This document shows, piece after piece, positions 12,480-25,700 of a DNA stretch of 64,000 nucleotides. Each line of letters begins with the position of its first letter. Position 1 is the stretch's first letter. The notes below the pieces were generated by a model. The model was given only the letters and a program-made list of their open reading frames with translations. It had not been told where the DNA came from and searched no databases. The stretch lies in the NCBI GenBank assembly GCA_047967505.1, contig CM106541.1. One strand, 5' to 3'. Origin of the DNA: Dipteris shenzhenensis. Its lineage: Eukaryota > Polypodiophyta > Polypodiopsida > Gleicheniales. The translations under genes and the position numbers were made by a program.

Positions 12480-13763
12480 TAGAAAGAAACCTTTCTTGCA
12501 CTTCTTCAGCAGCAGCAGCAGCTGAGCTCCCTGGCTATGGCGCCTCGCTTCTGACCTCGCCTTCTTCTTCTTCATCAGGTAACGCCTCCCCTTTCTTCTC
12601 CTCCTCGAAATTCGTTTCCTTTCCTTTCCATTTCCTTTGTCGGATTGTCTTGCCCCTCGATTTTCTATGCCGATCCACCCTGCTCCTGCTCGCAGCTTCC
12701 CCCTTCGCCGCTTTCCTTGCCTCTCTTTGCTCGATTTGCACCTGCTTCCTTCTCGCTGCGCTTTTTTGCGCTTGCACGCTTCTCTAGACTTCGTAGCTGC
12801 TGTCGGATGCGCACACATTCCCCCTGGGGCCTCGCATTGCGCTCCCGAGGATTAGATTTGCCCCGTATAAGGCGAACCGCACGTTGATCTCTAAGGAATC
12901 CAGGGGAGTAGCTCTTCTACACTTTGCGAGAGCTACCACGTGTGTACATCGGATCTGAGATGCTTCGCTTTCAGTCATTAGCATGGCTGGGAACGGATCC
13001 AGCAGATTTAAAGCTCCAGGATCACAGCATTGCTGGGAGATGTAGCAAATACATTTCACGGAACTGGATCTGACACGTTAGACGCCGAAATGCCACTCCA
13101 GGAGCGCCATTACTGAGCGTTTTCTTTTGGGTGGCTGAGAGTGTAGCCTTTGTCTCGTTTTGTCTAGCCATCTAGCAATTTTTGCGCTGCGGAGAGGAAA
13201 GTCGAGGTCCTGCTATGCGTAACATCCGTGGATTTGCAAATCGATCATATACTGTGCGGAAATAGTCATATATGAACTGCGTTGTAGAATGAACCGTAGC
13301 TCAAGCTAGGAGCAGTCTGGGTGACAGTCGCCGTTCGTGTTTTTAGTCATAAGCCAGTAGCAGTCTATCCACCGCTTTGGACAAACCAAGCGTTCTTCCG
13401 TATTGATGTCATTTGCGGACAGCTTGATGCGTATCAAGTAATCAATGTTTCAACGTGATCATACGGGCGAGTTTTTCGATTCTTCCAGTCCTTACATAGC
13501 GACGTCTTTCACTGTTTTCCGTTCTGCTCCTCCTTACATCGGAGCGCATTCTACTGAGAAATGCAGTTTGTGCTCACGTGCTTTGTTTCAATCTACGGTG
13601 TGCACCCTCAAGGTCGAAGGTCGGGACGAGTTTGCTTTAGTACTTGCCATCTGGTGATTTGAAACGCAGTTCGAGGACGCATTTTATTTTGGATTTACAT
13701 GTTTGCCATCAATTTTCCTTGGGCAGGTGATTATCGCCAGAAGTACCACTGCTTTCTGGCAAC
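12480..13763 (+). promoter_or_regulatory. Putative 5' leader exon and leader intron of the PMT gene
   Basis: A CT- and CAG-rich leader (12480-12578) ends in catcag followed by gtaacg, a good splice donor at 12579. A pyrimidine-bearing acceptor ending gggcag lies at 13726, 37 bases before the PMT start codon. I infer a 1.15-kb intron in the 5' untranslated region. A TATA-like acttatagaa lies near 12474. The leader exon itself has no ATG in frame with the gene. Confidence 0.45.
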
Positions 13764-16700
13764 ATGGCGGCAGGGAAGCATTTCCGCCAGGAGAAACGGA
13801 TGCCGTCTTTCTATATCATGGTCACGGCTGTGATCTTTGTTGCGTTCTTTTTGATTGGCGTATGGGTCTTCAGCTCTCCTTCTGAGTCTCAAGTTGTGAA
13901 AGACGATGGTGAACCGGAAGCTGTACCGGCTGTTTCGAAAGTAAGATCTGAAGAGAAAGCTACGAGTGACACTCAGGCATTCGAAGAGAGTGCTGGCGAT
14001 CTGCAGCAGGAAAATGAAGAGAAGGCGGAGGAAGAGCCTCAAACACAGAAAGAATCACCTGAACTCGATACAGAGCAAAAGGATGACGAGCCTACGCAAG
14101 AGAAGGTACGACAAGAACCCGTCAAGAAGAGAGCAGAGGATTCTGAGGAGTTAGAAATGGATCGAGAAGACACTCAGAAAGACAGCAAGTCTGTGGAAGA
14201 AGCATCGGAGCATATCATTGAGGTTGAAGAAAACGGTGGATCGCAGGCTGAAATTCAGATCGAAAACAAGGAGACTACAGGTAACTGGGAAACTCAAGCA
14301 AGTGAATCCAAAGAGGAGAAAGAAAAGGTGGATCAAGAAGAAAAGGGGAAGGCCGAGGATGAGCTTTCAGAGGAGGGGAGCAGCTCTGATAAAAAATTGA
14401 AGGATGAAGAGATCATTGAGCAAACCACAGAAAAAGAGGAGACTCAAGACGATGGCCCGAAAAACGGGAAGGAGAAATTTGCAGTATGCGAATTCGAGGG
14501 AGCGATTGATTATATTCCTTGCCTTGACAACAAAAAGGCTATAAAAGCACTGCACAGTACTAAACACTATGAACATCGAGAGAGACATTGTCCTGATACA
14601 GCACCTACTTGCCTAGTTCCCCTACCTGAGGGTTACCGCTCACCAATTCGGTGGCCTCAAAGCAGAAAAGAGGTGATGTTTTTTTCTTCCTACGATTTTC
14701 TTCCCCTGTTCCTTTTCTCTTTCTTTATTTTTTCGTTAACACGAATCGATTTAAACATGTGCGTGTACCGTTAAGGACATATTTTATGCTCTTGAATTTC
14801 AGTTAGACCAAGTATACGAAGCCACGAAGATAAATTGGCTCTAGATTGTTCTCAAACCGGCCTACAACTTTTCAAATACGTTATCGCTGCTATTGTTTCA
14901 CACTGACCAATTCCATTCGTATCTAGCCAAAGTAAACCTACACATCAATTCGTTTGGCTATATTTCGTTAGCTCTGGACGCTAATACTCTGTTTCATTAA
15001 CAGGTCTGGTACAACAACGTTCCTCATCCAGGGCTCGTCTCATACAAGAAAGACCAGAACTGGGTGAAGAAGTCAGGTGATCGGCTTCTATTTCCTGGAG
15101 GGGGAACTCAATTTAAACATGGAGCTCTTCATTACATAGATTTTGTCGAGCAGGTGCACATATAATCTTCTTTCTCTTACATGTAGGAATTTTGGTTGCT
15201 TCATTTTTCTCTCTTTTTGCAGCTAGATTTAGATGCTCGTTTGGGAGAGACTAAAATGAAATCGTTTAGACTTCACAAGCAGTTGTAGCTTGAATGAAGA
15301 GGTTTTGGACTACTTTTTGATTAGCCTTCTCCTTTTGTGCTAGCCTTCGTCATGGCTGAGTCTGCCCTTCACCTCCGGAGTGCCGACAGAAACCCAGTAC
15401 AAAGACTTTGTATAAATGGATGCTAAGTATGTGGGTGTGTGGATTTGTATGTGTGAGAGCATATTTTTATGGGTGTGTGGATTTGTATGTGCTAAATGTA
15501 TGTGGGTGTGTGGATTTGTATGTGTCAGAGCATATTTTTATACTATGGTCTACACCCACTATTGGGCGCTGATGACGTCAGTGGGGATGTCATAGTAGCT
15601 AGTCCTTGCTATGCATGATGGAGTTATGGTTTTCAACCTTATGAGTGACTATCATGAGATTGAAACTGCACTATGCTGTGTTTGTAGAGGATGAGTTTGG
15701 TAATGTTCCTAGATTCATCTAGGTAGATGCTTCTGCCATATTAGTGGACATGCAAATTTCACCTTGTAAAGTTTTCGTCCATGTTGCGGCCTGTTGGTAT
15801 TGCGTTAATTCTTTCTATCTTAAATGATGCATGTCCCTATCAGCTAGATTTACACGCTCGTTTGGGAGAGACTAAAATGAAATCGTTTAGACTTCACAAG
15901 CAGTTGTAGCTTGAATTGAGGTTTTGGACTACGATTAGCCTTCTCCTTTTGTGCTGCCCTTCGCCTCCGGAGTGCCAATAGAAACTCAGTACGAAGACTT
16001 TGTATAAATGGATGCTCAAGTATGTGTGGGTGTGTGGATTTGTATGTGTGAGAGCATATTTTAATATGTCTACACCCACTGTTGGGCACTGATGGCGTCA
16101 GTGGGGATGTCATAGTAGCTAGTCCCTGCTATGCGTGATGGAGTTTATGGTTTTCAACCTTATGAGTGACTATCATGAGATTGAAACTGCACTATGTTGT
16201 GTTTTTAGAGGATGAGTTTGGGAATGTTCCTGGATTCATCTAGGTATATGCTTCGCCATATTAGCAGACGTGCAAATTTCACCTTGTGAAGTTTTCGTCC
16301 AAGTTGCGGCCTGTTGGTATTGTGATAATTCTTTCTATCTTAAATGGTGTGTTGCCCTATCAGCTAGATTTAGATGCTTGTTTGGGAGAGACTAAAATGA
16401 AATCATTTAGACGTAGTGTGAATGAAGAGATTTTGGACTACTTTTTGATTAGCCTTCTCCTTTAGTGCTAGCCTTCGTCATGGCTGAGTTTGCCCTTCAC
16501 CTCCAGAGTGCCGACAGAAACTCAGTACGAAGACTTTGTATAAAGGGATGCTCAAGTATGTGTGGGTGTGTGGATTTGTATGTGTGAGCATATTTATTGT
16601 CTACACCCATTGTTGGGCGCTGATGACGTCAGTGGGGATGTCATATTAGCTAGTCCCTGTTATGCGTGATGGAGTTTATGGTTTTCAATCTTATGAGTGA

Positions 16701-19700
16701 CTACCGTGAGATTGAAACTGCACTATGTTGTGTTTTTAGAGGATGAGTTTGGGAATGTTCTGGATTCATTTAGGTATATGCAAATTTCACCTTGTGAAAT
16801 GTCCATGTTGCGGCCTGCTGGCCTATATATAGGCCTGCCTAGGTGGGTCAGCCAGCAGCCACAACCAGGCTGGTCGACCCAGTTTGTGGGAATCAACCAG
16901 CAGGTCGGCCAGATCAAGGGGGCAGCCATGTCCTATATAAACCCCCCTCTACCACATCAGCCACTGTATCCTTCTAGGCAGCATGGAGGAGTTTTCCAAG
17001 AGAGTTCTCAGTCTTTTGTCCAGCCCTTTGCTGATTGTTTGGTGCTCACTCTTGAGCTTGTTTTTGCCCACTTTTTGGTGGATGAATATGATGCGAGGTC
17101 TCTCTCGATCTCTCTTGTATATGCTGTCTACACTCTTGTGCCAGGCCTTCATCAGTGAGTTGCATCATAGAGTGGGGAGGATAGAGCTGATCTTATTCCA
17201 TTGTGTGTGAGATTGAGTGATTCTACCTCGTGGTTTCTAACATGGTATCAGAGCCAATGCTGCAGCTCTAGTTTCCACTCTGAAGGAAGGAGTTCGTCCA
17301 CAACAAGGTGACCCCGGTCCAACTCAAGTTTGCATGGAGTTTTCTGGTGTCTACAGCAAGTGATTATTTGCAGGTTTGTAGAGTGTATTGCAGTAGGAGA
17401 TTGCATCCTCGACAGCCACTGCTCTCCCATCCCCCTCTTTGTGTGTTGACGCTTGGGATGCTCCCACAAAGCTTCAAGGGTTTTGTAACCAAAGAGGAAG
17501 GACCAAGCCTCCGAAGAGCTTGGTCCCTTATTGCTGTAGGAGGCGGCTCGGGAGAAGAAATTCAACAAAGAAGATGACAAGGCACTCTTGGTGAAAGAGA
17601 AACCCGGTGAGGGAGAGTCTAAGGATTTCAAAGGCAAAGCAGAAGATGTAGAGAAGAAGTTAAGTATTTCTACTGCGAGAAGCTTGGCCATTATGCAAAA
17701 TTTGTCGCAAGAAGAAGGCAGATCTGAAGCTGAAGAGGGAGTCCAAGCCCAAGGAGGAGTTGAAGTTCGACACAACAAACATTGTTATTCGTGTGCTCTT
17801 CCTAGTCATTGAGCATTGCTCCACTCATGTATGGAATGAAGACATGGAGGGCTAGTATGTGGATAGTGGGGCATCAAAACATATTTCGAACAAGAAGGGA
17901 TGGTTTAAGACCATGGAAGGTACACAAATCCCGACTCTAAAGTGACGGTGGGGGACAACGGGACATGTCATGTCAAAGGTATTGGCAGCATACCATTAAG
18001 CACAAAGTCAGGTTGCGTTGAGGTAATCTCTTGTGGCGGGAGATAGACCATCCTCGTTCTTTCCTGCTCAACACTACCTGCAAACTGCAAAATGATGCAC
18101 TCAATACACAAAGTGATGCTGTGGATGTGAGTGAGAGAATCAGAGGGAGAGAATGTAGTGGGCCTCTGAAGAGGAATAGATACAACTGAATAATGAATTC
18201 CCAAATCGCTGGATACTATTGTATGGAGGGGTTGAAATCCTCGCTGTAAAACTATCCTAGAATAGATATTGAGTAGAGGAGGTGAATCCTCACTAGAGAT
18301 CCTTGAAGAGGATGAGGCTATCTTGCTGGGAGGCCTGGCTATCGCTGCTCTGAAGGTTGGAATGCCTGAGGTGGAATGATGAATGGTGCTGCCTTTTATA
18401 TGCCCCCTTGGGCCTCAAACAGACCGACCATCAAGGCCGACCCCTGCTATTGCAGAGCCGCCTGGTCCACTGCCCCTGCTGGGTACCACACCTGCTGATG
18501 TGGCCTGCGTGTCGTCTTGCGCTGCCTGCGTGTCCTGTATCTACTGGCTGAATGCGTGACGGTCCCACGTTACAGCTGTTGATGTGGGAGCCTGCATGGT
18601 AGGCCATGCCCTGCGATGGCTATTGCTGAGGTGGCTGCTTGCATGGCAGTCTAGCATGGCCACGGGTTGAGGATGCCCGTGACATCCCCTTCTGTTGAAC
18701 TTGAACCAGTATATGAAAGTGGCCTCTCGTTGTTTTGATGGAGGTGATTGGTTGTGGTATACCTGGTTGATAAATCCTGATATGAATTATTGGTTCATGA
18801 AGCTGGAAATGGTAGCTAAGCTCATGGATCTTGATCTGTAGGTATTGAATGCCTGCATCTGCTGCTAACTTCTGGTAAGGATATGTGCTATGGGTTAATG
18901 CACTAGGATGATGCTCCATGTGGTTTTCCTTGGTGCATATAGGTGATAAGGACGGAGGAAGACTGGGTTTGAGAGAGGCATCCTAGTCTTGTTGTAACCC
19001 TGTTGCCTGCTGTAAGATTGTATCCTGTTGTAGTATTGTGTCTTCTTGTAAAATTGTGTCTTATCGGCACCGGTTTTGAGCCCCTTGAATAACTGATATC
19101 AAAGGTCTAGGTGGAAACCGTTAATCCATTAGATGAACTTGGACCAAAGGTTGAGGTGGAAGCCCTTAATCCATTAGATGAACTTGGAACCATGGCCTAG
19201 GATTTTGACATCCAAGCCTTGGTGCTGATAATTTGGTCGGACTTCGAACTGGTGTTACCATTGTGTTCCCAAGACGATGTTCGTTGCTTGAGTACTTGCG
19301 TCCTTGAGTGCCCAACAGTGTACCCACCCTAAGATCGTCAAAGTGGCTGAAGCTACCTGGGTCCTGCATGGTGCTCTCTATCTACTGCCCTAGAAATGCC
19401 CCATTCAAGCTACTTTGGAGATGATGTCCTTCTAAGCTACTTTGGTGGAGATGATGTCCTCGAAACTACTTGAATCTGCCAGGACAAGGAACTTCTGACC
19501 ACCAACCTGTCTATAAAACTGAAAGATATTGGGAAACTGACGAGGTTCCCTCTTGTGATGAGCTTCAAGCTCTTGTATGACTACTGAGCTTGTGCGGTAG
19601 TCTGTTGTTCATCAAGCTCCTGAGGTTTTTAAAGCTATTGTTGAACCACTTGACACGGCTCTTGCGGTGAGGGAAGCTTTTGGTAATGCGGGCAATCTTT

Positions 19701-22700
19701 CTTAATATGGCCTGGCACATGGCAATGCAAGCATTGGCTCTCCTTGGCATAGAGTGCTTGTGTTGCTTTATCCAAGTACCCACCATGGTCAGTTCTTCGC
19801 CATCCAGCTCTCATCTGCTACCCATTTCCACCATCACCTGGTGTGGAATCCTAGGACTTCTTATTGTTGACGTGCTTGGATCCTTGACCCTTGTGCATGA
19901 GCTCAAATTTCTGAGCAAGCTCGTATGCACACTCATAATCCCATGGCCCGAAACTTTTGACATATCATTGGATGTTTGTATGCATCCCATTGATCAGTTT
20001 CTGACTTTCCTCCAGTTGCAATTGTATAAACACTTGAGTGAATTTATTGGCATAATAATTCACTGTCTCAATGTCTCCCTGCGTAGCTCATAGAATTGAC
20101 TCTAAAGCCTTTCCAGGTATTGGGGTGGTAGGAACTGTGATCTAAGGTCTTTCACAAACTCCATCCAACTGTAAAGAGGTATCTGCTCATTTGCATCAGA
20201 GTGGTCTTTCCGATATTTGAGCCGCCAGGTGATCGCCTCGCTTGTAAGGTGTGTGGATGCTAGGATGCACTGCTCGTTGTCGCTTGTGGCCATCATAAAA
20301 AAATAACTTTCAAATTGATTGAGCCATGGCATCAACACCAAAGGTTCTTGCTTACCATCATATTGTGTGAAGTTGAACTTTCCCGGAAAAGAAGGCTTGA
20401 TTGGTGGTGGGGGCCTCTCCTTGTCTTCCCCGGTTGGTTGGAGTAGAGTAAGGAGGAGTTGCCGGTCCCGTTGTTCCTTCTCCTCCCAAGCGGCATGCTC
20501 TTTGTGCTCCTTGGCTTCTTGAGCCTTGCGGTCCCGGAGCTCCTTGGCTTCTCGAGCCTCCCGATCGCGTTCCTCTCTGGCCTCCCGAGCTGCTCTGTCA
20601 CGGTCTTTGGCAGCCTACTCATGATCGTCCTGCATTTCTTTTGGAGCTGGGCCATGTGGGTGAGCCTCGGGCTGCTGCTGCAGCATTTGCATCATGGTCT
20701 GCCCCCTTGTGTTGGACTACTCATTGGCACTCATGGTGTCCTTACTGGATCTTGTCTATCTAGACCACAAAACAATAGAGCTGCCCCTAAACTGATCCTC
20801 TCTATCTTAGGAAAGAAATTTTGAAGCTCTCATACCAATGTAGCTGGAGATAGACTATCCTCACTCTCTCTCTCTCCTGCTCAACACTTAGTGCGAATTG
20901 CAAGATGATGCACTCAATACACAATGTGATGTTGTGGACATGAGTGAGAGAATCAAAGGGAGAGAATGTAGTGGGCCTTTGAAGAGAGTAATGAATGCCC
21001 AAAGTGCTCCATACAACTGTATGGAGGGGCTGAAACCCTCACTGCAAATTGTCGTGAGAACTGGAGCAAGTCTCGTTCCTAGGTGCTAGCTCTGATCTTG
21101 GATTGAGTCGCGGACGTGCGCTTGCATCATAGCGTAGCCCAAGGCCCAACAGTAGATCCCAGGCTTCACAGCGCCACTTGGTGGTATGGGATACCAGGTT
21201 GGTTAGGAGTTCGTGCCAGTAGCTCAGCTCGTGACTGGGAGGGGACACCTCTTGTTTCGGGATCGCATCTCGTAGATGTCATTGTTGGGTGGTGAGCAGT
21301 GTGCTCAGTTTTCTCACGTTTGGTGTGTTCTTGTGTTTGCTTGCAGAACAGAGGTATCAGGAGTGCTGGGGTCGTGTCAGTTGGTATCAGAGCCAATTCC
21401 TGAGGTAGGAACTTCTGTTGCGAGAAATTTGAACGATTTTTTCTCCAAGTATGCCCTAATTTCGAAATTCATGTTCATTACTCTACTAGTGCTTGTTTGG
21501 TTCATTGGTTAAGGGAAGTGGTTAAGATTAGGGAAAGAAGGTATAGGAGAAGGCAGAGAATGAGTGAATTCGAAGTTGAACTGAGGCGTTAGGTGAGAGA
21601 GAGCGAGGTGTAGCTTGGAGGGACAGAGAACGATTGGAGGGGAGAGAGATTGCAGGTGAGAAGCGCTCATAGGAGTGAAGTGATGGACTGATCGTTGGTA
21701 AGCGAAGGGTTGAGGCAGAGCTTCAGTTGAACCCAGGTACGGTACGCTGAGTAGGGACCATGAGAGCGCCAAGGGCTGTTTGCAGCCAAGGAGGGAGTTG
21801 AGGGGTGCGCCATAGCTTGGAGCAGGCGGCAAGTAAGGCTGCGTCTATTCGAGAGGGGCCTGGATGATTAAAAGAGCACTACCCCTCCAAGTTAGGAGGG
21901 AGGCGCTTTCTTAGAGGCTGAGCTCTCTAAAAGCATTGCTCCCCACTCTAGACCTTAACACAGCAGCAGCTCCTCCCCTATGGGCAGATTTGTGCGCAAG
22001 CCTCTACCCCTCCACATTCCCTTCCCGATTTGACGCCCTGGTTTTGCCTGCTGCAGATTTTCGTACGGGCCATCAAGGAGCTCGGCTCCTGGATTGACAG
22101 CCTCCGCCAGCCCCTTCTCCTTTCGACCAGCCAGCCTCTTTCTCTCATTCCCCTCTGTTTTGTTAGTTTTTCTCTCTGTTCCAGCCTCCCAGTTTCAAGA
22201 CCACCTGTTCCTTCTCTTCTCTCAGTCTATTTTCTTCATCAGATTCGATTCAGTTATGACCCCGAGCTTGCGCTGGGAGACCAAGATATGAACTACCATG
22301 CAAAGGATGACCAGGGACTCTACGATGATCTGATTATGAAGACAGCCTTCAGTGAATTCACCACTGCTCTCGATGAAAAGTTTGAGCAGGTTAACACGAA
22401 TCAAACGGGGTTGACACAGCAACTGCAAGGGATTCAGACTACACTCACACTTTTGACTAGCACTGTTCAGGTGCTCACGCATGTGGATGCCATGGCTTCA
22501 GTGTTAGGTCCAAACATCACTCCCGATCCTTTTCCCGGAGATCAGAAGTCTCGTACCAAGGAGGTTGTTGACACTTGGTTGCACAAGTGGCAAGTACACT
22601 TCCAGTTTCACCCTTACTCGGATGACAAGAAAATACAGCTTGCAGCAAGGTTTATGTCAGGAAAGGCTTTATTGTGGTGGAAGGAACTCCGACCCAAGCC

Positions 22701-25700
22701 TGCAACATGGATAGAATTCGAAGGGGTCTTCAGGAAAGAGTTTCTGAAGGAGGAAGATTACGATATCGTAGGCAAGCTCAAAGCTCTCGATATGTCTAAG
22801 CTGAATCTGACTTTTGAGGTTTATCTTCAAAGGTTTCGGGATTTGCAGACCAGAGCTACAAAGATGGATCCAGTGACCTTGTTAGGTTTCTTTGTGGATG
22901 GTTTGTCTGACTCGTACAAGTTACAGATCAAGAACAAGTGTATCACTTTACAAGAGGCCATGAATTACGTGTGCATCTATGATGATACCATGGCCAGCGC
23001 AAAGGGAACCACAGTTGCTGACACAAGTGGGAAGAACAAGAGGAAGTTCTTTCAGTCTACCACTGGTACCGGGGAGTCGAAGTCTTTAGACAACGCCTCC
23101 AAGAAACATTCGACTCAGGCGAAGAATGATCATGCCCGTTTCCTTCGTAACTTGAAGCTAAAGAAGGAAGGACGTTGATGCGGGTCCAGGTACCAAAGCT
23201 AAGGAAGCTAATCAAGTTTCGATGACAGGTATTTCTGTAAATGTCATTACCTACCTACTTTCTTGTAATTGCACTTTTAATAATTTGTTATTTGGTTGCC
23301 ATGATCTTTTTCGAGTTTATGGAGAAGTTAGGGACCAAAGAGTTCACATTTTCTTTGACCTAGACAGCTCTCACAACTTTGTTAATTACAAACTTGTGCA
23401 GATGATGGGGCTGTCCACAATACCTAGTGATCACACCTATAAGGTGTAGCCCCAAGCTGGAAAGTAGTTTTGGCATCGTAATATTGAAGCGCTTTCTATC
23501 CGGATTCTAGACTACACAGCTGCTCTTACGTGCTATGTCATGCACTTGGAGTATGTGGACTTGTTAATCGGATTAGAGTGGTTTAAAACCCATGATATTC
23601 GGATTGGATGAAAGGAACATACTCTTTCTTTTTTGGATAAGGACATCCAATTTTCTATTCAGTGTGATAATATTTCCTCTTCTTAGGGACCTATTGTATC
23701 TGCGATGCAGCTTCAGAATATATTAAACACTTCTCATTATGATGTGTATCAGTGTGTTTTGATTCCGCTTTCTTCATTTGTTGTCTCTGTTAATAACAAG
23801 AATGATTTAAGTGTGTTTGAATACCGTGAATTGAGAACGTTGTTAGACGATTTCATGGATGTATTCCCTGCTCAATTGTCGGAAGGTTTACCTCTAGAAT
23901 GGGCAGTAGACCATCGTATAGATTTAGGTCATGGGGCTCAACCTATTAGTGTTCCACCTTATAGGATGAGCGAGCTTGAGGAGGATGAGTTAGCTTCACA
24001 GCTGCAAGATTATTTGAATATGGGCTATATTCGTCCAAGTAAATCACCTTGGGGAGCACCTGTTCTCTTAAGAAAGAAGAAAGATAATTCGTGGAGAATG
24101 TGTATAGATTATAAACGATTGAATAAAGTGATAATTAAGAATCGATATCCTCTTCCTCGTTTTGATGATTTGATAGACCGTTTGGTCGGAGCAAAGTATT
24201 TCACTAAGATTGATTTGCGTACGGGCTATCACTAAATCCGTATCTATGCTAAAGACATAGATAGAATCACATTCCGAACTAGGTATGGCCACTATGAGTT
24301 TCTCGTATTACCTTTTGGTTTAACCAATGCTCCTGTCACCTTCCAGCAAATGATGAACGATTTGTTCCGAGATTTTCTGGGCAAATTCGTTGTCGTGTTC
24401 TTAGATGACATCTTGGTATATAGTCGAACGCTAGAGGATCACATTGGACACCTCCGGATTGTCTTAGTTATCCTAAGACAGCATAAGCTCTATGCCAGGA
24501 TGAGTAAATGTGACTTCTTTATGAAGGAGATCATTTACTTAGGACATAAGATTTCTTCTGAAGGTATTAGCATTGATCTAGATCGTATCTAGAAGGTTTT
24601 AGAATGGCCTATCCCTTAGACTGTGAAACAACTTCATCCTTTCATAGGATTTACGGTATTTCTACGGAAGTCTATGCGTGATTATTCACACATCACGGCA
24701 CCCCTGACAAACATATTGAAAGGTCATGGATGTAGGTCTACCCAGCCGATCTCTTGGAATGATGCATTGAACAAGGCTTTTGAAATGGAATGATGCATTG
24801 AACAAGGCTTTTGAAACCTTGAAGTTAACTATTAAGGAAGCACCTGTTCTTGCATTACCCGATCCTACCCGGCCTTATGTTTTAGAGACCGATGCGAGTG
24901 ATTTTGCGATTGGGGCAGCTCTATTCCAAGAGGGCAGACCTGTAGCTTTTCAGAATAAGAAGCTAGACGACATCTAATATCGTTGGTCCACACTAGAAAA
25001 AGAACTCTATGCGGTTGTGTATGCTCTGAAGGTTTGGAGACACTACTTGTATGGTTCGAAGTTTCTTGTATTGACGGATCACCAGTCAATCAAGTATGTG
25101 TGTGATGGGTTTGAATTGAGGGGACGGAAGGCTAGATGGGCAGAATTAATGCAAGATTTTGATTTTGAAATACGTTATCAAAAGGGTTCACTGAATAGTG
25201 TGGCGGATGCCTTAAGTCTAGTCAAGTTTATAAATGCTATGTCATTTACGGAAATATCCTCAGACCTATTTCAATCCTTGAGAGGGCTTTGTGCAACTGA
25301 CAGTCATTTCAGTTCTTATTGGCAGAAAGTCCAGGATGGGAGCTCCATGGTTGACTAGGACTCAGGGATTGTGCCACCTACGGTACAGGCAGCAGGAGGT
25401 CAGTGGATGATTAGAAACGGCTTGTTGTTCCGGAATGGAAAGATATGTGTGCCAGATGTTATGGATCTTCGATCCAAGATTCGTTGGGAGTGTCATGATG
25501 CTCCTAGTGCTGGACATCCAGGTATGCATCGGACTCTGTCTCTTGTGAAGCATACCTTTTATTGGCCTAAGATGCATGTATTTATAGAAAACTATGTGGT
25601 AGGTTGCCGGGTTTGTCAGGTTACTAAGGCAGAACGTCTTAGAAGTGCGGGTCTATTACAGCCATTACAAATTCTGGGTAATAAATGAGAGTATTTCCAT

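Noticed and set aside
12477-12818. Minus-strand basic frame of 113 codons
   Set aside because: It is the complement of the CT-rich leader of the PMT gene. The Lys/Arg-rich composition follows from the DNA.
16820-16835. Perfect 16-bp palindrome considered as a regulatory or recombination site
   Set aside because: It lies at the LTR edge and consists of a TATATA core with GGCC flanks. Without copies elsewhere no function can be argued.
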